This document shows, piece by piece, positions 24,042 to 33,467 of a stretch of 39,417 nucleotides of DNA (its first letter is position 1; the number at the start of each line of letters is the position of its first letter). Made by a program: the position numbers and the translations under genes. Origin of the DNA: Novosphingobium sp. Chol11. GTDB taxonomy: Bacteria > Pseudomonadota > Alphaproteobacteria > Sphingomonadales > Sphingomonadaceae. Where the stretch lies: the NCBI GenBank assembly GCA_945906105.1, contig CAMDQO010000026.1, forward strand, positions 1-39,417, given 5' to 3'. Under the pieces are notes generated by a model. The model saw nothing but the letters and a program-made list of their open reading frames with translations. It was not told the origin of the DNA and made no database searches.

Positions 24042-26759
24042 ATGTTGTCATACCGCAAACTTGCTTTGGCAGGCGCTAGCCTGTTTTCGCTGGCCACCCC
24101 GGCGTTCGCGCAGGAGGCCCCGCAAGACGAAGCTGATGCTGCCGCTAGCAAGGAAATCATCGTCACCGGCAGCTTTATCCGCGGCACCGCAGTGAACGGT
24201 GCGCAGACACTCAGCGTCGATAACGCTGCGATCGTCAACAAGGGTGCCAACTCGACCAACGAATTGCTTTCGCTGGTCCCGCAGATCGCGAACACCTTCA
24301 ACGGCCGCTTCGAAGGCGATCCGCGCGGCGTCGGTGCCGGCATCTCAATCACCAAGCCGAACCTGCGCGGCCTTCCTGGCGCCAACTCCAGCTCTGGCGG
24401 CACAACTCTGGTCATGATGGACGGCTTCCGTTTCACGCCGGTCGGTGTGAAACAGTCCTCGGTTGACGTTGACGTCATCCCTGCTGCCGTTCTTGCGGGA
24501 ATGGATGTGGTGACCGGTGGTGGCTCCTCGCTTTACGGTGCAGACGCTGTTGCGGGCGTCATCAACTTCCGTACCATGAGCAAGTTCGAAGGCATCAAGG
24601 TCGATGCGAACTATGGCTTCGGCACTACGCTCAAGAATTTCGACCAGTGGGATGCGCAGTTGACCGTCGGCAAGAGCTGGTCAACCGGCAATGCCTATAT
24701 ATCGGGTGGTTATTCCAGCCGCGATAACGTGCTGAACAATGAAACAGCCTGGGCGACCGGAGAAATCTACAGCGCATCGATGGTCCCGCGGTTCACCGGC
24801 ACGCTGTGCAACGCTCCAGTAGGAACCCAAACTCTCTGGTTCCGGTATGGCGCTAGTCCTACGCAGTTCACGAACAACCCGGCTGCCCCTGGGGCCGGTA
24901 CGTTTGCTGTCGGCACGGCTTGCGACAATTTCGGTCAAGGCACATACATGGCCGGGCAGAAACGCTATAATGCATTTGCACAGGTAACGAACGAGTTCAG
25001 CGACACGGTCTCGCTGCGGATGACCGGCTATTACACCAAGCGCGACCAGACCTTGGCCGTCTTCCCGCGCGGCGTGACATCTGCGGGCAGCGGTATCACC
25101 ACCGCAGCTCAGCTGATTGCGGCTTTCCCGGCCGCCTTGGCGATCTCGCCGGGTAGCCTGTTCTCCGTAACAGAAGGTGTCGGCTTCTCGCTGGCGCCCA
25201 ATGCGGCTTATGTGAACACGCCGAACAAGGTTGGGTTTGAAACCTGGGGCGTTTCTCCGGAACTCACCGTCAAGTTCGGTGGTGACTGGCAGCTGCGCAC
25301 CACCGCCCACTTCGGCCGGTCCAGCAACTACCAGTACTTCCCCGGCATTAACACCGTGCTGGCGCAGAACTACATCAACGCTGGCCAGCTCAACCCGCAG
25401 AACGCTGGTGCGGCCAGCGCTGCGGTGATGACCGACCTGATCGACTATTCTAACGACCAGGAAACCAAGCAGCAGCTGTTCGTAATCCGTACAGTTGCCG
25501 ACGGTCCGCTGTTTGCTCTGCCCGGCGGCGACGCGAAGCTCGCGATCGGTGCCGAGTACCAGGATAACCAGGCCGACAGCCGTCTGCTCGGGGGCAGGGT
25601 CGGTGCGATCAAGAGTGTGCCGTGGATGAGCTATGGCCGCCACGCCTACTCGGCGTTCGGTGAACTGTCTCTGCCGGTTCTCGATATCCTCGACCTCTCG
25701 GCCTCGCTGCGTTACGACCATTACAGCGATTTCGGTTCGACGACTAACCCGAACATTGGCGCAACGCTGAGGCCGACCGATTGGCTCAAGATTTTCGGCC
25801 ACTGGAACAAGTCGTTCAACGCGCCGACTGCGGTCGATGGCCTTGGCATCGCGGTTGGCCGCTTTGCTTGCGGCATCTATACCACAGGCGTTGGTTCAGC
25901 ATCGCGTCCCTACGATCCGTACTCACCAACGAAGGATAACGGTCAGGGCACCTGTGCGATGGTTTCGGAGGGTGTGAAGGCTGGAATCAAGCCTCAGACC
26001 GCCGAAAGCTGGGCAGTTGGCCTTGAATTGACGCCGGTTTCCGGGCTTCGGATCGGTGGCGAGTTCTACTCGATCGACTTCAAGAACGTCCTTGGAGCGG
26101 TCAACCCGCAGAACCTCAACACCTACATCACCAATCCCGAACTCTACAACTACGCGATCAGTGCTGCGCAATATTCGGCGTTCCTCTCGGTGTTGACCAA
26201 TGGTGCAGCTCTGGCCGCACAGCAGCCGAGCACCAATGTCGCGATCTACGTTGATCGTCGGACCTCGAACATCGGTACTGCCAAGCTCGAGGGCGTCGAC
26301 TTCCATATCTATTATGACGCCCCGGTTGGAAACGGCGATCTGTCGGTCGGGCTTGTCGGAACGAAGACCACCAAGTCGCTCACCAACTTCGGAATCCCGG
26401 CCAACGAACTTGGCAATGGCGGTCCGGAACTAACATTCACGACCTTCGTTGGATACAAGACGGGTGGCTTCTCGACGAAGCTGACCTGGAATTATTCGGG
26501 CGTGTTTCACGATTCGAACCCGAATGTTTCCGGGGCTCTCGGCCAAGCCATCAACCCTTTCTCGACGATCAACCTGAACCTCGGGTATGACTTCGGGGAA
26601 TCAAGTGGTGCACTCTCGGGAACTTCGCTGCGTCTGGCCATCGACAACGTGTTTGAAGAAAAGCCACAAGTCACGCCGCGCAGTGCAACCAACATCCTCA
26701 CCTACGCGAACTGGACTTTGGGCCGCGTGATCAAGTTGGGCTTCAGCAAGAAGTTCTGA
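24042..26759 (+). CDS. TonB-dependent outer-membrane receptor
   Basis: A 905-residue receptor that imports a substrate across the outer membrane with energy from TonB-ExbBD. It has a signal peptide (residues 1-23, cleavage after AFA before QEAP), a short TonB-box-like EIIVTGSF at about 38-45 and a plug domain with LRGLPGAN, VMMDGFRF and the SSLYGADAVAGVINF motif. A 22-strand barrel follows and ends in the usual aromatic residue (LGFSKKF). Length and layout match the large sphingomonad receptors linked to carbon-source uptake, not the shorter siderophore type; the ligand is unknown. A strong GGGAGGAG precedes the ATG. A clear terminator follows at 26806, so it is its own transcription unit. 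Confidence 0.93.
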   Translation: MLSYRKLALAGASLFSLATPAFAQEAPQDEADAAASKEIIVTGSFIRGTAVNGAQTLSVDNAAIVNKGANSTNELLSLVPQIANTFNGRFEGDPRGVGAGISITKPNLRGLPGANSSSGGTTLVMMDGFRFTPVGVKQSSVDVDVIPAAVLAGMDVVTGGGSSLYGADAVAGVINFRTMSKFEGIKVDANYGFGTTLKNFDQWDAQLTVGKSWSTGNAYISGGYSSRDNVLNNETAWATGEIYSASMVPRFTGTLCNAPVGTQTLWFRYGASPTQFTNNPAAPGAGTFAVGTACDNFGQGTYMAGQKRYNAFAQVTNEFSDTVSLRMTGYYTKRDQTLAVFPRGVTSAGSGITTAAQLIAAFPAALAISPGSLFSVTEGVGFSLAPNAAYVNTPNKVGFETWGVSPELTVKFGGDWQLRTTAHFGRSSNYQYFPGINTVLAQNYINAGQLNPQNAGAASAAVMTDLIDYSNDQETKQQLFVIRTVADGPLFALPGGDAKLAIGAEYQDNQADSRLLGGRVGAIKSVPWMSYGRHAYSAFGELSLPVLDILDLSASLRYDHYSDFGSTTNPNIGATLRPTDWLKIFGHWNKSFNAPTAVDGLGIAVGRFACGIYTTGVGSASRPYDPYSPTKDNGQGTCAMVSEGVKAGIKPQTAESWAVGLELTPVSGLRIGGEFYSIDFKNVLGAVNPQNLNTYITNPELYNYAISAAQYSAFLSVLTNGAALAAQQPSTNVAIYVDRRTSNIGTAKLEGVDFHIYYDAPVGNGDLSVGLVGTKTTKSLTNFGIPANELGNGGPELTFTTFVGYKTGGFSTKLTWNYSGVFHDSNPNVSGALGQAINPFSTINLNLGYDFGESSGALSGTSLRLAIDNVFEEKPQVTPRSATNILTYANWTLGRVIKLGFSKKF

Positions 26760-26805
26760 TCTGATCACTTGCGCTGGCTTATCAGGCCAGCACTGAACAA
26801 ACTTG

Positions 26806-26838
26806 CGGCCGGGGGGAAACTCCCGGCCGTTTGTTTTT
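26806..26838 (+). terminator. Rho-independent terminator after the TonB receptor gene
   Basis: The stem CGGCCGGG (26806-26813) pairs perfectly with CCCGGCCG (26822-26829), with an eight-base loop, followed by TTTGTTTTT. A smaller hairpin (GCTGGC/GCCAGC, 26773-26791) precedes it. Its position 47 bases after the stop fits termination of the receptor transcript. Confidence 0.88.
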
Positions 26839-27026
26839 GAACGGCCGTTTGATTTATTGCCTGCTCGTGACGGACAAAAAGCTGTATCGCCGCCGCGATA
26901 GAGTGCCCCGCGGCATTGCCCCGCACCCGTCATGCAGCTTGGGTTGCGCTCAGGACTTAGGCTACAGATTGGCCCGACATTTCACACCGCGCCGCAGGGC
27001 GTGAACGCACCAGCAAGGACGAAACC

Positions 27027-28013
27027 ATGTTTTCCGCAATCGTGATCGACAAGAATGACGCCGGCCAATCGGTATCGGTGCAACAGCTTGATGAAAGCGC
27101 TCTGCCCGAAGGCGATGTCACCATCGACGTTGCCTATTCGACGCTCAACTACAAGGACGGTCTGGCTATCACCGGGCGCGGGCCGGTGGTGCGCAAGTTT
27201 CCGATGGTCCCCGGCATTGATCTGGTCGGCACGGTCTCGGCCAGCAGCAATGCTGATTTCGCGGCAGGCGACACGGTCGTGCTCAATGGCTGGGGCGTGG
27301 GTGAGGGGCACTGGGGCGGCCTTGCCCAGAAGGCCTGCCTCAAGGGTGACTGGCTGATCAAACTGCCTTCGGGCTTCACCGGCCAGCAGGCGATGGCGAT
27401 CGGCACGGCTGGCTATACCGCCGCGCTGTGCGTTGATGCGCTGGTGAACCACGGCGTCACCCCCGATCAGGGCGAAGTGCTCGTCACCGGGGCGACCGGC
27501 GGCGTGGGCTCGGTGGCCGTGGCGCTGCTCGCCAAAGCGGGCTTCACCGTCGCTGCTGCAACCGGCAAGGCTTCGGAAGGCGATTACCTCAAGCAGTTGG
27601 GCGCAACGACGATCATTGATCGCGCCGAACTCGCCGCCCCCGGCAAACCGTTCCAGCGCGAGCGCTGGGCGGGTGCAATCGATTCGGTTGGCAGCAACAC
27701 GCTGGCCAATATCCTCGCTGCGACGAAGTATCGCGGCGCAGTGGCGGCTTGCGGTCTGGCTCAAGGCTCTGACCTTGCCACAACTGTCATGCCGTTTATT
27801 CTGCGCGGCGTGGCCCTGCTTGGGGTTGATAGCGTGAACTGCCCGCGCGGACCGCGCATGGCCGCTTGGGACCGCCTCGCGCGTGATCTCGACAAGGATC
27901 TGCTGGCCTTGATCGGCGGCAGCGAAATCGGTCTCGCCGATGCGATCCAGGCTGCTGCCGATCTGATCGACGGCAAGGTTCGCGGCCGGATCATCGTTGA
28001 CGTCAATCGCTGA
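27027..28013 (+). CDS. acuI: YhdH/AcuI-family quinone oxidoreductase (acrylyl-CoA reductase-like)
   Basis: A 328-residue zinc-free medium-chain reductase. N-terminal [15 protein letters not shown] and [13 protein letters not shown], the [13 protein letters not shown] segment and the NADPH-binding [16 protein letters not shown] are typical of the YhdH/YhfP group. AcuI members reduce acryloyl-CoA to propionyl-CoA with NADPH, detoxifying acrylate-type intermediates; others act on different enones. Here the position just upstream of an acyl-CoA synthetase gene (23 bases between stop and start) fits a role on a CoA-linked unsaturated compound, but the exact substrate is not shown. The gene follows the TonB receptor terminator and therefore needs its own promoter in 26839-27026. 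Confidence 0.83.
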   Translation: MFSAIVIDKNDAGQSVSVQQLDESALPEGDVTIDVAYSTLNYKDGLAITGRGPVVRKFPMVPGIDLVGTVSASSNADFAAGDTVVLNGWGVGEGHWGGLAQKACLKGDWLIKLPSGFTGQQAMAIGTAGYTAALCVDALVNHGVTPDQGEVLVTGATGGVGSVAVALLAKAGFTVAAATGKASEGDYLKQLGATTIIDRAELAAPGKPFQRERWAGAIDSVGSNTLANILAATKYRGAVAACGLAQGSDLATTVMPFILRGVALLGVDSVNCPRGPRMAAWDRLARDLDKDLLALIGGSEIGLADAIQAAADLIDGKVRGRIIVDVNR

Positions 28014-28036
28014 GTATCAGGGTGGAGCAAAGCGGG

Positions 28037-29731
28037 ATGAGCATCGAAAATCCGGTCGGACTATCCATTGTCCACGGCATCCCGCTTGACGATGAAAGGG
28101 GCATCGGCGCGCTGACGCTGGGCAGCTATGTGCGAGAGATCGCGCAGCGCTTTGGCCCGGCGGAAGCCGCCGTGATCCACATTGATGGCAAAGTCCAGCG
28201 CTGGACCTATGATGATCTGCTCGCCCGCTCGATGGCGGTTGCCCGTTCGCTGGTGGCTTGCGGCACCGGCAAGGGCACACGCGTCGGCATTCTGGCGACC
28301 AACCGGCTGGAATTCCTCGCCTGCGCTTTCGGCACCGCGCTGGCGGGCGGTGTGGCCACGACAATCAGCACCTTTTTCACCCCGTCAGAACTTGATGTGG
28401 TGCTCAAGGAAAGCGGCTGTTCGGTGCTGCTGCTCGAACGCAAGGTTCTGAAGAAAGACTTTGCCGAGATGTTGCTCGGGCTTGAGCCTGCGATTGGCGC
28501 AACGGCCCCCGGTGCCTTCGCATCCACCCGCTACCCCTATCTCACTCATGCCGCGCTGGTGGACAGCGATGAGGCGCTCGGCGGGATAGAGGGCTGGTCC
28601 AGCTTTCTTGCGCGCGGCAAAGCGGTTGCACCCGAACTGGTCGAGGCACGCTCCGATGCCGTCGCCTCCAGCGATCCTGCGGTGCTGTTCTTCTCCTCCG
28701 GATCGACCGGCAAGGTGAAGGGCATCCTTTCCGCCCATCGCGGCGTTTGCTTGCAGCTGTGGCGCTGGGCGCAGTGGTATGACATCAAGGAGCCGCCGCG
28801 CACGTGGTCATCCAACGGGTTCTTCTGGTCCGGCAATTTTGCCATGGCGCTGGGCGGTACGCTATCGACCGGCGGATCGCTGGTTCTTCAGCGCTGGTTC
28901 GATGCCGAAGAGGCGTTGGTGCTGATCGAGGCGGAAAAGGGCACCATGGTTCTGGCCTGGCCGCACCAGTGGGCGCAACTGATCGAAGCACCGAATTACG
29001 CCTCAACAGACCTGTCATCGCTGCACTACATGGATTGCGATACGCCGCTGGCGCAGCATCCCACGGTCAAGACCGATTGGAAGGAACCCTTCCATGCTTA
29101 CGGCAATACCGAAACTTTCACGCTGATCTCGGTCTATCCGGCCAATACGCCCGAAACTGTCACGCTGAGCAGTCACGGGTTGCCCACCGCAGGATCGACC
29201 ATCAAGATCGTCGATCCGATGACCGGTGCGACCATGCCGGTGGGTGAGCGCGGCGAGATTGCCGTCAAAGGGCCAACGCTGATGCTGGGCTATATCGGCA
29301 CCCCACTTGATCGCTCGCTCGATGGCGACGGTTTCCTGCGCTGCGGCGATGGCGGCTATGTCGATGCCGAGGGCCGTCTGTTCTGGGAGGGGCGGCTGAA
29401 CGACATTATCAAGACCGGCGGTGCCAATGTCTCGCCGATCGAGATCGATGATTATCTGCGTAATTGCCCCGGCGTGAAAGTCGCCAAGACTGTCGGTGTT
29501 CCCGATGATCTGCTGGGCGAACTGGTAGTGACCTGCATCGTCCCCCAAACCGGGGAGGTGCTGACCGAAAAACAGGTGCAGGACTTCGCCAAGCAGACTC
29601 TGGCCAGCTACAAGGTGCCGCGCCGGGTATTGTTCTTTGCTGAGCATGAGCTGGAAACCACCGGCAGCTCCAAGATCAAGATCGCCGAATTGCGCAAGCT
29701 GGCGACGGATAAGCTGGCTGGGGAAGGCTGA
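28037..29731 (+). CDS. Acyl-CoA synthetase (AMP-forming)
   Basis: A 564-residue class I adenylate-forming enzyme that activates a carboxylic acid to its CoA ester. The AMP/phosphate loop FFSSGSTGKVKG is at about 218-229, the A5 motif is YGNTETF, and the hinge and C-terminal motifs are RCGDGGYVDAEGRL, GRLNDIIKTGGANVSP and a late Lys in SSKIKIAEL that would be the adenylation lysine. Acid specificity (fatty, aromatic or terpenoid) is not predictable. The ATG at 28037 is preferred over the GTG at 28022 because it gives a conventional N-terminus. It forms a two-gene unit with the reductase upstream. A ten-cytosine run lies 33 bases after its stop. Confidence 0.9.
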   Translation: MSIENPVGLSIVHGIPLDDERGIGALTLGSYVREIAQRFGPAEAAVIHIDGKVQRWTYDDLLARSMAVARSLVACGTGKGTRVGILATNRLEFLACAFGTALAGGVATTISTFFTPSELDVVLKESGCSVLLLERKVLKKDFAEMLLGLEPAIGATAPGAFASTRYPYLTHAALVDSDEALGGIEGWSSFLARGKAVAPELVEARSDAVASSDPAVLFFSSGSTGKVKGILSAHRGVCLQLWRWAQWYDIKEPPRTWSSNGFFWSGNFAMALGGTLSTGGSLVLQRWFDAEEALVLIEAEKGTMVLAWPHQWAQLIEAPNYASTDLSSLHYMDCDTPLAQHPTVKTDWKEPFHAYGNTETFTLISVYPANTPETVTLSSHGLPTAGSTIKIVDPMTGATMPVGERGEIAVKGPTLMLGYIGTPLDRSLDGDGFLRCGDGGYVDAEGRLFWEGRLNDIIKTGGANVSPIEIDDYLRNCPGVKVAKTVGVPDDLLGELVVTCIVPQTGEVLTEKQVQDFAKQTLASYKVPRRVLFFAEHELETTGSSKIKIAELRKLATDKLAGEG

Positions 29732-29763
29732 CTGGGGAAAGCTGAAAGCCGCCGGTCTGCGCT

Positions 29764-29773
29764 CCCCCCCCCC
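29764..29773 (+). repeat. Ten-cytosine homopolymer
   Basis: A run of ten C bases lies in the gap between the acyl-CoA synthetase and MarR-type regulator genes, 66 bases before the regulator start. Long C/G runs are slippage-prone. It lies outside coding sequence, so only promoter spacing could be affected. Confidence 0.8.
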
Positions 29774-29800
29774 GCTGCATCTATCAGCTTAGCGTAATTG

Positions 29801-29819
29801 TGCTGGAATATAGTCAGCA
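29801..29819 (+). promoter_or_regulatory. Dyad upstream of the MarR-type gene
   Basis: TGCTG and CAGCA are inverted copies separated by nine bases (GAATATAGT), in an AT-rich stretch ending 20 bases before the MarR-type start. Position and size suit a self-regulatory MarR operator overlapping the promoter. This is inferred from position only. Confidence 0.35.
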
Positions 29820-29838
29820 TTGCTATTAATTACCGGGC

Positions 29839-30279
29839 ATGGATGAGAATATCGGCACATTAATGGCACAAGTCGCGCGCCTTATGCGCCGTGATTTCGA
29901 TGAGAAAGCACGCAGCATCGGCGTAACCCGGCCGCAGTGGCAAGTGCTTTCACTTCTTAGCCGCCATGAAGGTATCAACCAGGGCGGGCTGGCAGAAATG
30001 CTGGAAGTCGAACCGATAACCCTTGGCCGCATGGTGGACCGTCTTCAGGAAGCACAACTGGTTGAGCGGCGCCCCGATCCGGCTGATCGGCGAGCCTGGC
30101 GTCTCCATCTGACGGACAAAGCGCATGATCTGCTGCGAAGCCTTAAGCCGCTGGCGCAGGAGATGATCGATTTGGCGCTGGGCGGTATTGGCCAGCAAGA
30201 CCGCGATGATCTCATGGCAGCGCTTGAAAAGATGCGCGCCAATCTGACGCGCAAGCCAGAGATTGCCTTGAAAATGTAA
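29839..30279 (+). CDS. MarR-family transcriptional regulator
   Basis: A 146-residue winged-helix regulator. The recognition part is NQGGLAEMLEVEPITLGRMVDRLQ and the wing is VERRPDPADRRAWRLHLTDKA, both diagnostic of MarR. Members usually repress neighbouring genes and release DNA on binding a small aromatic or CoA-linked ligand. It stands between the acyl-CoA synthetase gene and the SDR-ALDH-TetR run, so it is a good candidate regulator of either unit. An inverted repeat in its own upstream region (29801-29819) may be its operator. Confidence 0.93.
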   Translation: MDENIGTLMAQVARLMRRDFDEKARSIGVTRPQWQVLSLLSRHEGINQGGLAEMLEVEPITLGRMVDRLQEAQLVERRPDPADRRAWRLHLTDKAHDLLRSLKPLAQEMIDLALGGIGQQDRDDLMAALEKMRANLTRKPEIALKM

Positions 30280-30434
30280 CGCATCTGACAGGCGCGCAGA
30301 GCTACTCAACACATTGAAAAATAGCGCATTGTACTGATCGCCAAACTGACAATCGCGGGCGCGATACGCAATCCTCTTGTGCCGCAAAGGTCTTGCTGCG
30401 AAGCCTCCGTTATTCGAACCGAGGATGCGGAAAA

Positions 30435-31178
30435 TTGGGTAAAATAATCGCAATTACTGGTGCTGGTGATGGCCTTGGCCGCGCACTTGCCCGGCGCTTT
30501 GCCAAAGATGGTGATACGGTGATCCTGCTAGGCCGCACCAAAGCCAAGATTGATGCCGTAGCCGCTGAACTGGGCGCACCACATCTGGCCGTGGTCTGCG
30601 ATGTCGGCGATCCGGACTCGGTCCGCGCGGCCTTTGCCGAAGTGGCAAAGCGTCACCCCAAAATTGACGTGCTGATCAACAATGCCGCGGTGTTTGAACC
30701 CTTCAAGCTGGCCGATGTGCGCGATGATCAGATCGCCGTGCAGCTCAATACCAATCTGGCGGGGCCAATCTATTGCTCGCGTGAGGCATTGCCTTTGCTG
30801 CGCGGCAGCGGGCACATCATCAATGTGTCGAGCGAATCGGTGCATATCAAGATGCCGATGCTGTGGCTTTATTCGGGCACCAAGGCCGGGCTTGAACTGA
30901 TTTCGGATATGTGGGCGGCCGAGCTTCAGAGTGAAGGGGTGCGTGTTACCGTGGTCCGCGCCGGGCAGATGATGGACGAGACCAAGACCGGTTCATCATG
31001 GCCGGTGGAAGTCTCGATGCAGTTCGCTACCGAGAATGCCAAGGCTGGCATCCATCTGCGCGAACGGGGCATTTCGCATTACAACTCGGTGACCGATGTC
31101 TTTCGCGCGGTGCTTGATACCGCGCCTGATCTGCACATGGGCGTTGTCACTCTCAGCGCGCGCCCGCGCTCAAACTGA
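30435..31178 (+). CDS. Short-chain dehydrogenase/reductase (ALDH-linked)
   Basis: A 247-residue SDR. The cofactor motif ITGAGDGLG is near residue 6, NNAA follows, and the active site is YSGTKAG with the upstream serine in VSSESVH. The protein starts MGKIIAITG from a TTG at 30435, with GAGGA nine bases upstream; the open frame continues to 30393 but the added residues are not SDR-like. It is followed after 23 bases by an aldehyde dehydrogenase gene, suggesting sequential alcohol and aldehyde oxidation of one substrate. The identity of the substrate is unknown. Confidence 0.85.
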   Translation: MGKIIAITGAGDGLGRALARRFAKDGDTVILLGRTKAKIDAVAAELGAPHLAVVCDVGDPDSVRAAFAEVAKRHPKIDVLINNAAVFEPFKLADVRDDQIAVQLNTNLAGPIYCSREALPLLRGSGHIINVSSESVHIKMPMLWLYSGTKAGLELISDMWAAELQSEGVRVTVVRAGQMMDETKTGSSWPVEVSMQFATENAKAGIHLRERGISHYNSVTDVFRAVLDTAPDLHMGVVTLSARPRSN

Positions 31179-31201
31179 ACTTTTCGACAGGACCACGGAC
31201 A

Positions 31202-32680
31202 ATGACCAATCTTACCGAAGCCAAGCTGTTCATCAATGGCGAGCTGCGCGCAGCCGCCAGCGGCAAAACCTTTGACGTGATCAGTCCCTGGACCGACGCG
31301 CCGGTGAACAAGGCCGCCGATGCCGGACCGGAAGATGTCGAGGCTGCCATCGTCGCTGCGCGGAACGCCTTTGACAATACTGACTGGTCGCACGATTCAA
31401 ACCGCCAGAGGCGGTTTGAAATCGTCGCGAAGTACCTTGAACTGTTCAAGGCCAATTTTGATCGTCTGGCAGACTTTGCCGTTCACGAAGGTGGCTGCGC
31501 GCGTGGCTCGGTGCATCGCGAACAGGTCGCCATGGCGCTGGCCGGCTGGCAGGATTACCTCGACGTTTTCCCGCGCGTTGAATGGGTGAAGGACTATGGC
31601 GACAAGGTGATGTGGGGGATGAATAATACCCGCAAAGCTTATCATGAGCCGCTTGGCGTGATCGGTGCGATCACCCCGTGGAACGCGCCGCTCTATGTCA
31701 ATGTCGGCAAGGTTGTTGCCGCGCTGCTCGCGGGTTGCGCGGTGATCCTCAAGCCTGCCCCCGATACGCCTAGCCTTGGCGCTATCTTTGGCGAACTGGC
31801 GAACGAGGCAGGCATTCCTGCAGGCGTCCTCAACGTGGTGTTCGGTTCCGATCCGGCGCTGGCGGGTGAAATGCTGGTCAAGGATCCGCGTGTTGACCTG
31901 ATCTCGTTCACCGGATCGACCGCTGTTGGCAAACGGATCATGGAACAGGGCGCGCCGACGCTGAAGCGCGTGTTCCTTGAACTGGGCGGAAAATCAGCGC
32001 GCATCGTGCTGGAAGACGATCCCAATTTTGAACGCAATGTTGCCATGGGCATGCTGGTCAATCACGCGGGGCAAGGCTGCGCGGTGCAATCGCGCCTGCT
32101 GGTTCAGCGCAGCCGCTATGAAGAAGCCAAGGCGATCCTCAAGGCGACCTATGCCAATTTTGAAGGCAACTGGGGCGATATTGAGAACCCGGCACATACC
32201 ATGGGTCCGGTGGTCAACCGCAAGCAGTACGATCGGGTTCTGGGGCTCATCGAAGTGGGCAAACAGGAAGCGACGCTGCTGGCTGGCGGAAACGCCCGGC
32301 CGGACAAGGGACCGGGCTATCTGATCGAGCCGACCTGCTTTGTCGATGTCACCACGGATATGCGCATCGCTCAGGAAGAGATCTTCGGCCCGGTTGTCGT
32401 GGTTATTCCCTTTGACGATGATGCCGACGCGATCCGCATCGCCAATGACAGCGCCTATGGCCTGTCAGGCGGGGTTTGCACCGGTGATATTGAGCGCGGT
32501 CTGGCGATTGGTCGCCGCATCCACACCGGCACATTCTCGGTCAACAACGGCATGTGCATTGCCGGTGACCTGCCGTTTGGTGGGTGCAAGGCAAGTGGTG
32601 TCGGCCGTGAATGGGGCGTTGAAGGTATCGAAGAATTCCTCGAGACCAAGCTGATTGCCGTCGGCAGTGTAGCTGGGTAA
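31202..32680 (+). CDS. NAD(P)-dependent aldehyde dehydrogenase
   Basis: A 492-residue ALDH. The catalytic Cys293 is in GQGCAVQ and the base Glu260 in LELGGKS; ITPWNAPLYV, FTGSTAVGK, EEIFGPVVVV and PFGGCKASG complete the family pattern. It should oxidise an aldehyde to the acid, which could then be activated by the acyl-CoA synthetase encoded at 28037. It lies in the SDR-ALDH-TetR run, with 23 bases on each side. It is only a distant paralogue of the ALDH at 11345, with which it shares motifs but not close sequence. Confidence 0.92.
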   Translation: MTNLTEAKLFINGELRAAASGKTFDVISPWTDAPVNKAADAGPEDVEAAIVAARNAFDNTDWSHDSNRQRRFEIVAKYLELFKANFDRLADFAVHEGGCARGSVHREQVAMALAGWQDYLDVFPRVEWVKDYGDKVMWGMNNTRKAYHEPLGVIGAITPWNAPLYVNVGKVVAALLAGCAVILKPAPDTPSLGAIFGELANEAGIPAGVLNVVFGSDPALAGEMLVKDPRVDLISFTGSTAVGKRIMEQGAPTLKRVFLELGGKSARIVLEDDPNFERNVAMGMLVNHAGQGCAVQSRLLVQRSRYEEAKAILKATYANFEGNWGDIENPAHTMGPVVNRKQYDRVLGLIEVGKQEATLLAGGNARPDKGPGYLIEPTCFVDVTTDMRIAQEEIFGPVVVVIPFDDDADAIRIANDSAYGLSGGVCTGDIERGLAIGRRIHTGTFSVNNGMCIAGDLPFGGCKASGVGREWGVEGIEEFLETKLIAVGSVAG

Positions 32681-32703
32681 GAGGCCGACCCACAGATTTG
32701 GTG

Positions 32704-33459
32704 ATGGACCGGGGGTCAAAAGTGACGGCGTTTAGTATTGCAAAAAAGGATGTTGTGACCGCTTCCGCCTTCTTGCCCAGGAGCGCGGATGAAAAGGTCA
32801 GCCACAACCTCAATGGCCAGAAGCTGGGTCGCAAGGGCCGGGTCACGCGTGAGCGTATTCTGGCTGTGACAGTAGAACTGCTCAACGAAACAGCGGATGC
32901 GCAGATTTCAGTGAGCGCAGTTGCACGCCGGGCCGCGCTCGGCATGACATCGCTTTACAACTATTTCAGCGATCTCACCGAACTGCTGCTCGCCGTGTTT
33001 GATCCGGTAATGCACGAAGCAGGCGAGGAAGACGGCTATTTCAGGCTGCTGACCGACTATTGGCCGGATGATCGCCTTGATGAGTGCTGCCGTGAATTCA
33101 TCGAGTCTTACTATGCGTTCTGGGTAAAGCATTCACGCATATTGCACCTGCGCAATAATATGGCCGACCAATATGACGAGCGCATGATGGTCGCTCGTGT
33201 GCGTTCAGCCCAACCGACGATTACCTTTCTGCGAAAGCAATTGGCGCTGGATGGCCAGCCAGCTAGCCAGTTTGCGCAATATATGGCCTCGGTATTGATG
33301 ACCTCTATCGAGCGCGTGGTGACTGTTTCGACCGATACGGTGACTCCGGCCATCATGGAACGCGAATTTGGCCCCAGGCACATGAGCGTTATCGGGCCGT
33401 TGACCCGGATGTTTATCCTGACTGTCCGCGATTGCCGCCAAGGTGGCGGGCAGGGCTGA
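32704..33459 (+). CDS. TetR-family transcriptional regulator
   Basis: A 251-residue regulator. A basic N-terminal extension of about 45 residues precedes the TetR DNA-binding domain (RERILAVTVELLNE, then ISVSAVARRAALGMTSLYNYFSDLTELL). The rest is the ligand-binding helical domain. The start is uncertain: TTG 32698, GTG 32701 and ATG 32704 are adjacent and in frame. It is the last gene of the SDR-ALDH run and is probably a repressor of local genes. Its TGA abuts the stop of the convergent enoyl-CoA hydratase gene with no gap. Confidence 0.9.
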   Translation: MDRGSKVTAFSIAKKDVVTASAFLPRSADEKVSHNLNGQKLGRKGRVTRERILAVTVELLNETADAQISVSAVARRAALGMTSLYNYFSDLTELLLAVFDPVMHEAGEEDGYFRLLTDYWPDDRLDECCREFIESYYAFWVKHSRILHLRNNMADQYDERMMVARVRSAQPTITFLRKQLALDGQPASQFAQYMASVLMTSIERVVTVSTDTVTPAIMEREFGPRHMSVIGPLTRMFILTVRDCRQGGGQG

Positions 33460-33467
33460 TCAGCCCT
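33452..33467. repeat. 16-bp perfect palindrome holding two convergent stop codons
   Basis: AGGGCTGATCAGCCCT is centred on TGATCA, in which TGA ends the TetR-type gene and TCA is the complement of the enoyl-CoA hydratase TGA. With no loop and no T-run it is a poor intrinsic terminator, but it could matter where the two transcripts collide. Confidence 0.6.
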
